Of a stretch of 64,000 nucleotides of DNA, positions 37,162-48,287 are shown piece by piece. Within the stretch, counting starts at the first letter, position 1. Each line of letters starts with the position of its first letter. The DNA is from Megamerina dolium. Lineage: Eukaryota; Arthropoda; Insecta; Diptera; Megamerinidae. A program made the translations under genes and the position numbers. The notes under the pieces were generated by a model. It ran no database searches and was not told the DNA's origin. It saw nothing but the letters and a program-made list of their open reading frames with translations. Location: assembly GCA_963854835.1 (NCBI GenBank), contig OY978525.1, positions 95,384,136 through 95,448,135 on the forward strand, read 5' to 3'.

Positions 37162-37509
37162 TTAATGATCATGTATATGAGGATGGAATCCAGTGGAATC
37201 TGCTGTGTAGGTAACTTTAATCTTTTCACCTTGTTCATTCAGAAGAAAGTATTCGCCATGAATTGCATTAACATTACCCTCTGCTTTTGCTTCAACGCCA
37301 TTCGACACATCGAGACCATATTTGAAATGACCTTGACCATCATTAGCATTATAGGATGATATCAATTGTGCATGTTTATCATCTTCATTGGTAGCAACAA
37401 CGCACAAATATGTTACAATAAGAGCAGTGAAAAGTAGCTGTAAAATTTATTGGAATTTTATTCTAATTTTATTTCACTAATTACATATTCCACTCACATA
37501 TTTAAACAT
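37162..37509 (-). CDS. RR-1 cuticle protein (CPR family), short form
   Basis: Exon 1 (37498-37509) again encodes MFKY; exon 2 is 37437-37162, giving 95 aa. A signal peptide of about 16-19 residues (MFKYLLFTALIVTYLCVVA) precedes NEDDKHAQ. The RR-1 chitin-binding consensus follows (GHFKYGLDVSNG, HGEYFLLNEQG, YTADSTGFHPHIHDH). The protein stops right after the consensus and lacks the Leu-Pro and C-terminal tail of its neighbour, as in short larval cuticle proteins. The shared MFKY exon and intron position show the two genes are tandem paralogues. TATAAAA at 37621-37627 and an initiator TCAGTT at 37591-37596 are 30 bp apart. Confidence 0.95.
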
Positions 37510-37590
37510 ATTTATTTATTTTATTAATGTTATTATTATTATTAATATTATCAACACTCGTAATTCTGTATGAATAAGTTTAATACTATT

Positions 37591-37596
37591 AACTGA
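37591..37596 (-). promoter_or_regulatory. Initiator of the short RR-1 cuticle gene
   Basis: TCAGTT on the minus strand, 30 bp downstream of the TATA box and 82 bp upstream of the ATG, is the predicted transcription start. Confidence 0.75.
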
Positions 37597-37620
37597 CTAC
37601 AAACGTTTTCTTTCATCTCT

Positions 37621-37627
37621 TTTTATA
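37621..37627 (-). promoter_or_regulatory. TATA box of the short RR-1 cuticle gene
   Basis: The minus strand reads TATAAAA in the context TTGTATAAAAAGAG, correctly spaced from the TCAGTT initiator. Confidence 0.8.
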
Positions 37628-39574
37628 CAATCTATGCATTAAGAAATTGATTTGCTTATTCTTCTTTTCTAATCTCATAGACCAAGTGGATGAACAAGTT
37701 TTTGGTCTTTATACAACGTTTAAATCAATCGAATTAACAAGTTTTTGATTTAATGACATTTACTTATTCGATATCTAATCTGCATCGCAACGTTTATATC
37801 ATAATATTTTCAATACAATTCCATTCGATTTTTCGGAAAGCATATTCTGTTCTAGTAATTTAACTCGAATTTAAATTTGTGGAGTAATAACTAAAATTTT
37901 GCAATTATTAATATTCGTTAATTAGACCTTAATGATATTATTTGCATGAATATGTGAAATATAATCGAATACAATAGTTGGGAAGAAATTCAAATACCAT
38001 CACGATTGTCGATATTATTAAGTGGCTTAATCGCTAACAAAAGCGTTGTTATATTTTACGCTACCTGTCGATTAATGTGATTCAATAAATATTTGATGCA
38101 TCACAAATATCCTGAACAAAAATAATAATAAATATAATTGCCACACACACAAACATATCTACATGTGCTTGTACATATGTACCTACATAGTAATATAATT
38201 ATAGTGTAATTAAATTCCTTTCTTTCTCGTAACTAATGAAAAAGACAAGTTGGTACAGCAACGGTGGCGGAAGTAAAAGAATTTCAATTATGTACATTTG
38301 GCATCTAAAACTTATTACTAGCTGCCGCCAAAGCAACCCATATACATACACTCATATCAGAGATAAAGAAAAGAATATCACAAACCCATGTACATATGCT
38401 AACACATTGTGTTTCTATGTCGAAAGAGCATTTAATGAAAACACATTAGTCACAATGTCTATAGATATTGTACGGCTCAAGTTTCCACTACGACAATAAA
38501 CTATTAAATCGAACAATGAATGCATTAATTAAATCGACGCTACCTAGATTGCAACGAACATATAAAATATTTAGCTTTCATTATTTCCATTATATAGAGG
38601 AAACGTAAATAACGTATAACACTTTTAGGCAAAGTATAACACATTAAATCAGTAAATATGAAGGTACGAAGATATTTTGTAAAGTATTCAATATTAAAAC
38701 TTTGACGTGCTGCTATTAAATAATTTTATTGAACAAATTACTAAAATATTCCCAAAGGAGATTATTTTATTAAATTTTATTTTGATTAACATGTTCACAA
38801 CACAATTGACGTTTTTCGTCATATTGACATTTTGATATGTTCAAAACTATTTGCTTTTATACTAGTGCTGCCATCAGGAATGAAAACATTTACTCCTGCC
38901 GAATCCAAGATGTTCCTAAACTACGATATATTTTTTGGATTTAGGGTTCTACTCTGTGTATGCAAGTTGGATTAGACGAGAACAAGAACCAGTGACAGAG
39001 AGAAAGATAGAGAGCTATTTCAGTTGCATATTCACAGCAAATCAAGTAGGCCGAATCGGTAACTTTTTGTACACTGAAAATACCACCATCAACAAAAATA
39101 CATGAAACAAAATTAACAAATTTGTTTCAAATTTATATCAAATTTACAAATTAAATTTGATATAAAAACGTAAATACAATGCCGTTACTTTGGTTTAACA
39201 ACCACTACCGATCTTATCCAGTACACAAATGATTCATAAGGAAATTTATAGTATTACCATTAGAAAAATTCAATACTAATAAAAAACCAAATAACATTAG
39301 AATTGCAAATCTTTCAATACTTTTTTTCATATATTAATGTTTCCACGTTAGAAGGTTTAAGGTTAGTGTTATTTTTTGTCATTATGAATAATTTAATGCT
39401 AGTGAAATGGCAATTGAATTACTAAACTAATGCGTCATTCGCAGGATTAAGATTAAAAATATTTTAAAAAATTATAATTGCAATCTTAAAGTTAGAATAA
39501 AGTTATTTGACATATTTCCTATACAAGCATTTATCAAAAAGCCGATTCTAACATTAAGATAATTCTAACTGCCT
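37628..39574. other. Gene-free region
   Basis: AT-rich with no supported gene; upstream regulatory DNA of the cuticle pair may lie at its left end. Confidence 0.5.
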
Positions 39575-39577
39575 ATA

Positions 39578-40397
39578 TGATAAGGCATAAGGCACTGGCC
39601 GGCACTGGCTGTGGGAAAGACAAGGAGACGCTGCTCATCATCTATAAGGCCATCGGCCCCAATTTGGACACCACTCATAAGCGACACGCAATGACGGCTT
39701 CTGCAAACCCAACAGAATACTGCTTTGCGCATCATCACGGGCTGCCATAAGATGGCACATGAGGATCACCTACATCAGGAAATGCGAGTGCTAAAAATGC
39801 GTGGGCACAACGAACTGCTTTCGCAACAATTTCTTCTTTCCTGCCACCTTCCATCACACCCCAACAACCGGTTAATGCAGCTTACCCCTCCCTCGCGTAA
39901 CATCCGTGGTGGCCTACGCTCATTTGACGCGTATGTGAGTCACCTGCTCGATGATTTAAGCTCTAGTACGCATAGGGTGGCTGAACTCACTGCATCAAAG
40001 TGCGGTGGAGGCGGCCATCGAGGGTCATGCTCATAACATCGTGCTGGGGGGTCGCCCACCGCCAATAGCAGACTGTGAACAACAGCTCCCTAGACTCGCT
40101 CATGCCACTTTGGCACAGCTAAGATCCGGATGGAGCGGCTATCTGAATTGCTACATGCACCGGCTGACTGATACAATTCCAGACAGATACCCGCGATGCC
40201 AGCAAAGCCCGCACGACACCCGTCATCTTTTCACCTGCCCCAGAAGGTCTACCAATTTGGCCCCCTCTGCACTGTGGACGCACCCCCTGGAGGCTGCCGT
40301 CTTCTTGGAGCTGGTCGATGGGAACAACAATACACAAGCTGATTTACATGAATATTCGTGATTTCGAAATCGTTGTCTGTTACAACAACAACAACAT
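39578..40397 (+). mobile_element. 3' fragment of a non-LTR retrotransposon (jockey/LOA-type C-terminus)
   Basis: GC-rich compared with its surroundings. Frames encode the region after the reverse transcriptase palm: KALAGTGCGKDKETLL, then IITGCHKMAHEDHLHQE, and in another frame LGGRPPPIADCEQQLPR, LAQLRSGWSGYLN and a Cys-His motif (CQQSPHDTRHLFTCP) ending at TGA 40359-40361. This Cys-His tail domain is common to several insect LINE families. The fragment has an internal TGA near 39693, a deletion near 39655 and a frameshift near 40003. It ends in an (ACA)n-type tail at 40384-40397. The 5' part (endonuclease, most of the reverse transcriptase) is missing. It is a different family from the 19.6-kb and 48.3-kb copies. 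Confidence 0.85.
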
Positions 40398-42203
40398 GAT
40401 AGTTTTAGATATCTTTAGATATAGATATCCTTAGCTGAGCTGATGCCAAACACGACATTCCCATAAGATAGGTCGTGTCAGCTGACACGTTCTACGGTTT
40501 TACGTTCGTGGCTAGTTGTACTATTAATCAACAGCAGAGATCTGCAATTGTTCTCTTTTTTTAAGGCATTGGTACTAACACAGAAAGAGTACTAGTGTAT
40601 ATGAACCAAAGAAGGGCATCCACTCATATCCACTGATACTCGTTTACGTATGCACACATATTTAGTGTGTGAACAAGGAGTAAGTTCTTTGCTGATATGA
40701 ACGGGGCGGTGTTGAACAGCCCTATTTCAATTCATTCTTCCGCTAAAATCCTTCTAATCAATTTTAGAGAAATTCGGAGGAAATTGTGATTCTAATTTCT
40801 TTATTTCTTTTATTCTCGCTTCACTTATTTTCTTATTGTTTCAGTTTCAAATTTCGGATAATCTCTCAACTTTTTCTGATGCGTTTATTTTCTTATTCCA
40901 ATTGAAGTTTTCTGTTTTTTAACCAAATATCCAAAATTGATATGTTTATTTAAACTTGAATTTCCATTTGATATTCCTCACACTGAAAAGCACCGATAAA
41001 ACAACTAAATAGTATGCGAAGAGTTTAGTGAATCAGAAATCCAACAAATAACGAAAAAATTATTTTTCAAACTGAAGCGAAGAAATGTTAGTTTAAGCGA
41101 AAAAGTGAATTGGAATAGGGCTGCAGATTTCTTATTGTATGAAACCATTTACATATTATATTATACCGATCACTCACAACACCAAGAAACACCAAGAGCA
41201 CAACGGAATGGCTTAAGCCATTGAAGTAATTTTCAGTTTCGTTTTCTTCTAATCTTATTAATTAATATACAATATTTATTTATTTTATTTATTTATTTAT
41301 TTATTTATTAATATTTATTTTTCAACATCTATGCACAATACCAGCCAGAAAACACGGACTGTGCAAAAAGTGCAAAACCTATATTAGGTTTTGCAGAGTC
41401 AAATCAGTCAAATCAAACTTTTAACCAATCGAGACTTTAATTGCCGTAACACATTCGTGTAAGAGTATTCTCAGCATTTTAATATTTTTGTTGCACTGCT
41501 TTGAGCAAGCATTTGCACTAATTATTATCGCTACTGACTTGAGCATATTAATATTATGAGTACTCATTGCAGAGCCCTGACCCACTACCTTGGTATGGGC
41601 ATGGTACATTAATAAAGGTAGAGCAATTGAAAAAGTTATCTCTTTGCTTCACCTAATAATGTCAGAACTTGTTTTCTGATAGTTTCAAACTCGCTTGTTT
41701 ATTGTTTTCTTCTTTACTTGTTCTTCCTCTATCCGCGTCTCCGCAATTTCATAGAAATTCAAAATAGGTTTCTCGATATTTGGAAACGCTACAATAAGTC
41801 CCCGAGAAACGCGTTTCTTTTGTCAGAATTTTAGAATCTGTTTGAATTTTTCATTTTCCCAAACCCTTGTCTTATTGTATTGACGACCGAATAACGAAAC
41901 TAGTGTCGAGGTTTCGAACATGTATTTTCCCAATTAAATTAAAAATAAAGGAAATTTTTCCCAATATAAATAAAAAAATAGGGGAAAATTTTCAAACTGA
42001 CAACATTGTTTTGTATTTGAGTTTAACAAATGACAGTGTTTTTAAATATATATGTCATATGAACAGCTGATGGGTGATAAATTTTGTTGCTTTTGTTGAT
42101 GGGAAAATAAAGGCTTCGTCGAAACTTTTCAGAAGCCGCTCTGGGTCAATCAATTAAACAATTAAAGTATATTTGAAAGCAAATAGCACGAAATAGTTAC
42201 AAA
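40398..42203. other. Gene-free region with (TTTA)n tract
   Basis: No gene seen. An ATTT-type microsatellite lies at about 41275-41312. The right end is the ND-19 promoter region, which has no clear TATA box, as is usual for housekeeping genes. Confidence 0.5.
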
Positions 42204-43054
42204 ATGGTTATAACCAATGATACGGTGCTACCAAGCGATGAAGAACTGACAGTACAAGAAGTGAATCTGTCGACTGCTGCTTTACGTGCTGGTGCATTTC
42301 ACCTGGGAAAACACTGTGAAAATGATAATAATGCAAGTTAAAACGAAATCGTCTACATTTTGAGCTTAAGGATAATCAAACTACATATTATTTTTTATGA
42401 TTTTACTATAAATATTGAACTATTATATAATTCAATCTAACCTCAAATCATATTCGCTTATATTTATTTGTTTACATATTTTATATATTGGTTTGAATTT
42501 TTTTTTATTTATTATTTATTTTATTTGTAGGAATTTATGCTGTGTCGAAAAGAGTTGGATGATCCGCGTTCATGCATCAACGAAGGAAAGGCAGTAACCA
42601 GTTGTGCTTTAAATTTCTTTCGGAAAGTTAAAAATTCTTGTGCTGATGAGTTCATGCAGTATGCAACTTGTTTGGACAAAAGCAGTGGTACCATGGCCTT
42701 TGGACAGTAAGACATATACACTCGTTTTCAATTAAAGCTTATTTATTGAAAATGCTATATATTCACAGCTGCCGCAAGACTCAAGGTGTGTTTGATAAAT
42801 GTATTCTCGATAATTTAGGTATTGAACGTCCAGAATATGGATATTTTGCACGTGCTAAGGTAGATCGCTTATTTATATCATCCACAAATATGAGTTACCA
42901 TAAATATTTAATTATCTTGTAGATTCATCATACGGAGCGTCCAGCACCACCTAAACCAGAAAAGAAAGTGTATGCGGATGCTACACCCGGTTTACCAGAA
43001 GATTATCCAAAACCACCAGCAAAATATGGCGCTCGTTTCCATTGGTTGGAATAA
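42204..43054 (+). CDS. ND-19: NDUFA8 / ND-19, complex I accessory subunit
   Basis: Four exons (42204-42332, 42531-42706, 42769-42859, 42923-43054) encode 175 aa, against 172 in human NDUFA8. Four CX9C motifs are present: Cys38-Cys48 (HCENDNNEFMLC), [22 protein letters not shown] and [11 protein letters not shown]. These form the disulfide-bonded coiled-coil-helix hairpins of a protein imported to the intermembrane space by the Mia40 relay; there is no cleavable presequence. NDUFA8 sits on the intermembrane-space side of the membrane arm of NADH:ubiquinone oxidoreductase. Intron 1 starts with GC rather than GT: exon 1 must end at ...AATAAT before GCAAGT to keep EFMLC in frame. AATAAA signals begin at the stop codon. 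Upstream is gene-poor; the next gene converges from the other strand. Confidence 0.97.
42333..42530 (+). other. GC-AG intron of ND-19
   Basis: The intron begins GCAAGT and ends TTTGTAG. The only nearby GT (inside GCAAGT) would shift the reading frame and destroy the second Cys of the first CX9C motif. GC donors normally need strong pairing to U1 at the other positions, and AAGT at +3 to +6 matches. Confidence 0.85.
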
Positions 43055-43142
43055 ATAAAAGCAACAAAATTAATCAATGCTATAGGAAGTAATAGTCGAT
43101 GTTAATAAAAGTAATAAAAATGCGAATTCCTTGCAAATTGAT

Positions 43143-43148
43143 TTTATT
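43143..43148 (-). terminator. Polyadenylation signal of the 139-aa minus-strand gene
   Basis: The minus strand reads AATAAA 63 bp past the stop at 43211. On the + strand AATAAA copies of ND-19 lie between 43050 and 43161, so the 3' ends of the two convergent transcripts probably overlap. Confidence 0.5.
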
Positions 43149-43210
43149 ATATTGTAATAAATATCCCGAAAAGCGCATGTAGTATTCATGGTCAGTCATA
43201 ATGGTAATAT

Positions 43211-43702
43211 TTAATTACATATCTGATCTTTGGCTAGCTTTACTAGTCTCTCAAACTGCTCATTAATGCAACAGGAACAAAATGGTGTTTTCATAACTTC
43301 ATTGTTGGTGACCCATTGGCATTGTTTCTGATTACCGTAGAACATCCAAAACATTTGGCTCTCGGAAATTACAACATTTATATGGGGAAATAAATCATCC
43401 ATAAATGTGAATGGCACTCTAGTTGAATGTTCTATTTCCCATTCCCAAAAGATAGTATTTTCTTCGGTATAATCGCGTGAAACTTTATGCCGTATTACAT
43501 AATTAAACTGCAAATGCGAATATGATAAGTAAAAACCTGTCAAATACCTTTATATTTAAAAATCGAAATGAGATCCTACCCAGCTTTGTTCGTATAAAAC
43601 ACCTCTACCCTGCGTTTTCACATATGTGGTTTTGACCGATCCAATAATTTCTTTATAATGCATACGTATTAAAATAAGTTCAATACATTGTATTGGGGCC
43701 AT
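43211..43702 (-). CDS. Unrecognised 139-aa protein, two exons
   Basis: Exon 1 is 43702-43580 (MAPIQCIELILIRMHYKEII... to LYEQSW), exon 2 43507-43211, joined in phase 0 with a GT..AG intron. I do not recognise the family. There is no signal peptide or membrane segment. The sequence mixes hydrophobic and aromatic residues (IFWEWEIEH, SQMFWMFYGNQKQ), as in a compact globular domain, and has a Cys cluster near the C-terminus (PFCSCC). Composition is normal for a coding gene and free of the Ile/Tyr bias of random AT-rich frames. It is tail-to-tail with ND-19, 156 bp between stops. The start is the first in-frame ATG after a stop. Its upstream neighbour on the same strand is the RBM28 gene, 543 bp away. 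Confidence 0.8.
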
Positions 43703-44245
43703 AATGGAGATTTAGAGGTTTGCTCGTGTGAAGATGCTGGAATTAGTTTCTTCGATGGTATGTAAAACTAAGTAGTGCGATTATGAATAGAGCTATTGTG
43801 TTTTTCAAATTAGTTAGTCAATTCACATTAACAGCACGATAAGAATCTCTTTCGAGGAAAAAAAACTGGTTACAATTACTTTAATATTCTGTAACACCAT
43901 ATCATCACTGTAAACCGCTATCTCTCCAATATCAGATCAGATTTAGAATATTGATTGAAACAACTACAGGGTGAATCACGTAACATCTAGTACCTTACCA
44001 ATAAAAAATTATCTTTCAAATTGCCGATTATAAAAATTAATTATGAATTATTGTATATTGAAAAAAAAATATTATTATTAATAAACATGTAATTATATGA
44101 ACAATATTTATTTTCATGTATTGACAGTGGTTATTCCTATTCTCTTAATCAGTTTATCCTGAACATCGTGTGAATATGTACTTTTATGAATAAATTTATG
44201 GAAAATATAACGAACTGATCTTCATACGATCACCAGTCTATTCTG
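43703..44245. other. Spacer
   Basis: Promoter region of the 139-aa gene and 3' flank of the RBM28-like gene; no further gene seen. Confidence 0.55.
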
Positions 44246-46295
44246 CTATTCTGTATACCATTTTGTTCGTTTGGGTTTTTTTGCATTTGTGCCATCTATC
44301 ATACTTTTGTATTTATTCACTAAATGTGATAGATCGTCGCGCTCAGTTTTCCGTCCCTGTTTTTGCCGATCGACAGCTTTACGCTCAGACATGTGCATTT
44401 GTTTAATTTTACGTTGTTTTTCCTTACGTTTGTCCGCACCGACACGTTTTAAATGCTGCTGCGCTTGTTCGGCGATTTTCTTATTTGAACGCATTCGTAC
44501 TGATGTACCAGGCTTTGATGCCATTCCAACATATTGTTCAAATTCTTCAGTGTTTTGTGGTTTTGATTTAGTGGTTCGCGTTTCCTCTAATTTTCTAATA
44601 TGTTTCTTTAACTTTACTTTATCATCATTTTGTGGTCCCTTAGGCACCTTAGCTTTTAGTTCCGTCAGCTTTTGTTTCCGCAATTCTTTGCGTCGCTCGA
44701 GTTTTTCTTTGTATGTCGGATTATTCAGTTTCGATTTCTCTTTTCGTTTATCTTTAATCTTATGCACTGCACGATCTTCAATACTGAACGCAACAATTGG
44801 TCGCTGAAAATAAAGCCTTGTGTGAAACAAAATATTTATATGCATTTATGAATTATTTACGTGTTGTGTGCTGAATATTTTTGGATTATTATTTAATTTA
44901 CGCAAAGCTGTTATGGCCTCCTGATGTGTGTTGAATGAGAGAAAACCAAATCCTTTTGATTTACCTTGCGGACATTCAGCTGTGATTTTATTTTCACGCA
45001 TTACACGACATTCGTGTGGTCTCAAACCTGTATATGTAATTGCCATTTGTTTTAATTTTTCATTATCATAACTAAGTGGCAAATTGTGTATCGATAAACG
45101 ATTCCGTGATATAAATCTGCAAGGACATAGTGGAAAAAATTATAAGTACAATTTCATTAAATCCAGTTATATAGAAAAAACAATATAGGTACCTATTCAA
45201 ATTTTTTAACACTTGTGTTTTTATTTGCTCCAATTTATGTCGTTTTGCCATATCTGAAGCAGAAACACCCTCAGCTGCTTTCGAACCAGACATAATAAGA
45301 CCTTCGCGAGCTAAGTACAAATTGCGCGAATCTTTGCTTTCATTGTTTTTTGAATTTTCCGCTGATTGATTACGTATTTCTTCTCTGCTCAATGCAGGAT
45401 GAGGATCAAGTACTTGATCCATGAGTACAAATTCACTACCTGCCTGGAGACATAGATCAGCTGACTCCTTTGTTTTGAATTTCACAAAAGCTGTTCCCTT
45501 TGAATGTCCTGAAATTGGTTCCCTATTTATGATCGCATAATATATTGGACCATATTTCCGGCATGCTTTACGAAGATCTGCATCCTCTGCGTCAAAGGAG
45601 ACATTCTTAATGAAAACAGTACATCCTTCACGTACATCGTTCGAAATGTGCTTTTCTTTTTTGATTTTATCTATGTCCACTTTTAATTTCTTGTCATCTT
45701 TGTCTTCTTCTTCTTCTTCATCGTTTTCATCATCTTGATCATCATCACTTTCATCATCTTCTTCACTTTTAATGCTAGCTTGCTCGTCACCATCAGCGTC
45801 GCTTTTATCTACAGCTTCGTCCTCCTCTTCCTCTGGTTTTATTTGGGAGTCTTCATCTTTTATTTCAATTTTAAGTTTTTTATCTTCTGGCTCGTCCTGT
45901 GTTTTCTTTTTAGCAATATAATCATTTTTGCCCAATGCCCAATCTATAAATATGGATCTACCTAAAAGTTCCTTGTTATTTCCTTTCAATACTGCTTTCG
46001 TAGCCTGATTCACAGTAGCATATTGTACGAAAGCGCATCCGACCAATTTGCCATCGGCACGTTTCAACAAATTAATCTCTTCTACAGTGCCCCATTGCTC
46101 AAAGTGCTTTCGGAGCTCCTCCTCCGTTGCTTTATAGCTGATGTTGCGTATAATGAGGCGTGCTCGTTTCTTCTGACGTCGTTCCTTCTCTTCTTTTCGT
46201 TGTTCTGTATTAAAAGGATTTCTTCGCTTTTTTGCTTTCGGTACATCCTCCTCTTGGGTATTTTCCATTTCGTTATCTTTTTGTGTGATTTCCAT
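44246..46295 (-). CDS. RBM28: RBM28/Nop4-type nucleolar RRM protein
   Basis: Three exons (46295-45193, 45116-44861, 44803-44246) encode 638 aa. RRM1 spans residues 46-121 (RNP2 LIIRNI, RNP1 GCAFVQY). A long acidic Glu/Asp stretch (about 134-207) follows, then RRM2 at 225-300 (VFIKNV, GTAFVKF). RRM3 lies at about 373-455 (LSIHNL, GFGFLSF) and crosses the exon 1/2 junction. A very basic C-terminus (about 454-638) ends in KPKRTKWYTE. The architecture and the conserved NPFN and LYLAREG motifs match RBM28, yeast Nop4, a nucleolar factor for large-subunit rRNA maturation; the Drosophila counterpart has similar length. The start is the first ATG. TMEM186 lies 261 bp upstream on the same strand, so the promoter must be in that gap. 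Confidence 0.93.
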
Positions 46296-46556
46296 TATGT
46301 GTAACTCAATTGCCCAAACTTACACGATCCTATTATTCAAACGATTTATGGATGTATTTACAACTGTACTGTCAAACTGACATTTAAATACCCACACGTG
46401 GTATACCAAACAACAAACAGTGCTACCACACACATCTAAAAGAAGTATAACAGTTAAGAGTTGACTTTCCCCGAAAATTTCGTGAATTCATGATATCAAC
46501 ATTTAAATATATTTCATAATATAATTATTATAATGCTTCTTAAATTCAAATGCCTT

Positions 46557-47317
46557 TTAACTCTTTAAACCTAACATATGACTGAATTCTGCTGGTGTTT
46601 TAAAGTAATCGATTAGTAGTAATGAGGTGCGGTTGCCCAAACGAAACATAGAATCACTCCAAGGATTCAATACATTATGTACTTCAGCTACATCGCCTTT
46701 TGCAAACTGGTGTAAAGAAACGCGCAAAGGTAACTGAGAATCAAATACAGCAATATATCTGAAAAATTTATGTCTAAAATAATCATTCTGTTGTGGTGCT
46801 TTAAATATTTGACTTACTTATCTACATTTCTATAAATGCGCAGAGGGTATTTGGATATGAAAATTCGTATAACCACATTGATAGCTATGAATCCAGCTGC
46901 AAACCACCAAATATCATCTTCTTGTGACACCAACCCGGCATAAGTCAGTGTTGGGCTGCCAATAAGACGTTTTGTATCCCTGGCATATGTATAGCCAGCC
47001 AAAAGTGCAATTATTGTTGCCGAAACTGTAGAAATATTCTTGGCTGCGGACAGGTAATTCGACAATGGTGCACGGTATATTAATTCATAGCCTGACGGAA
47101 TATTATCTTTTAGACCATGATGTTTTGTGTTGTTTGACCCCATTCGAGGCAATGGGAGCGCAAAACGTCTTGATGTGTTACTACAATATACATCTATTAC
47201 CATCATCACATTTGCCAGTTGCTATTAGTAGATCGCTTACCATATTTGCCGTAAACTTGCTGTGCTCGTTTTTACAACACGTATAAATGCTAGTGGATTA
47301 ACTTTTATGAGTATCAT
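46557..47317 (-). CDS. TMEM186: TMEM186, mitochondrial complex I assembly factor
   Basis: Three exons, 47317-47241, 47180-46818 and 46758-46557, with GT..AG introns give 213 aa, the same length as human TMEM186. Exon 1 (MILIKVNPLAFIRVVKTS...) is a basic amphipathic mitochondrial presequence. Exon 2 carries the domain start (YELIYRAPLSNYLSAAKN) and two membrane segments (about residues 81-98 and 121-140, around TIIALLAGYTYA and WWFAAGFIAINVVIRIF). Exon 3 is the matrix-side C-terminal domain (FDSQLPLRVSLHQF to SHMLGLKS). In vertebrates TMEM186 works in the MCIA complex that builds the ND3/ND6-containing part of the membrane arm. The short first exon is inferred from frame and splice sites and is the least certain part. 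A hAT MITE starts 174 bp upstream. Confidence 0.88.
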
Positions 47318-47490
47318 ATTTTACACGAAATAATTAAATATTGAAATAAATATTGCCGCAAAACTGGTATACTGACAATTAATTACCCAGCTGATTGTTC
47401 CTCGAACAGCTGCGCGGCTACGATATAACAAACAAATGTAAGCCGCTGTACTATCGTGTGTTATAATCCAATGTACTTAATTGTGTTTAC

Positions 47491-48077
47491 CAGGGTGCGG
47501 AAAACGAATCACTGCTCAAAATTGAGCGTTCGCAATTTGTAGCAGTGAGAAAATTGAGATACGAACGAAAGCATTTACGATATTTTTCAAGCGCTCGCCA
47601 ACGTTCTTTAAAATTACGAACGATCAATATCCGCTGCCAGTGTCTCTCTTACGATCTCTCACGATCATTCGTGATCATTCATTTCACCATTACAATGAAA
47701 AATGAATTTCAATATTGCTCCCATTAGAAATGAAAATTGTAATATAGTCGATATTATATTAGAAAATTAATTTACTTCAAATATTTCATAACAAACATTG
47801 AATTAAATACGCTCGTAATCGATTGAAATTACGATCTTTCTCACTTCAGCTCATTTTCGATTATATTTTATAGTGATAAATACTTAAGAAAACGAACGTT
47901 CGTTTTTGAGAGATTCCGTGAAATGATCGTGGTTGGAAACTACCAGTTTCGAACGTTTGTTTGCATAACTAGCGAACGTTCGATTGATTAAGTATTTAAC
48001 ACTATAACAACAATCGAAAATGATTTAAAGTGAGATCATATTTTAAATCTATTAAGAGCGTATTTTTCCGCTCCCTG
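47491..48077. mobile_element. hAT-type MITE with 8-bp target duplication
   Basis: The 587-bp element starts CAGGGTGCGGAAAA and ends with the inverse of CAGGGAGCGGAAAA. Flanks are GTGTTTAC (47483-47490) and GTATTTAC (48078-48085), an 8-bp duplication with one mismatch. The interior is rich in palindromic CGAACGTTCG and CACGATCATTCGTGATC words and has no coding capacity. It lies 174 bp from the TMEM186 start codon and so could affect that promoter. Its ends differ from those of the 14-kb MITE, so it is another family. Confidence 0.88.
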
Positions 48078-48278
48078 GTATTTACATTCCATAGATTTTG
48101 GTGATTATATGTTTGTAAATTTGATAGTTCCCTCATATTTTATATAAATGAAGGGAAGAGATATATCGAATTGTTCCCAAACCGCCTATTCCTATTCAAC
48201 CATTGACATCTCATAATTGAGAATTTTTCCAAAATTCAGTTATATACATAAAAAATTGGAAACTTAATAAACGCATAG

Positions 48279-48287
48279 ATTGTACGA
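48279..48287. repeat. Target-site duplication of the truncated jockey copy (3' side)
   Basis: ATTGTACGA directly abuts the poly(T) end and recurs at 49415-49423 at the 5' truncation point. Confidence 0.7.

Noticed and set aside
43508..43543. Start of the 139-aa gene at MTGFYLSYSHLQ
   Set aside because: These codons precede a good TTTGCAG acceptor; the upstream exon at 43580-43702 joins in phase 0 and supplies a better start.
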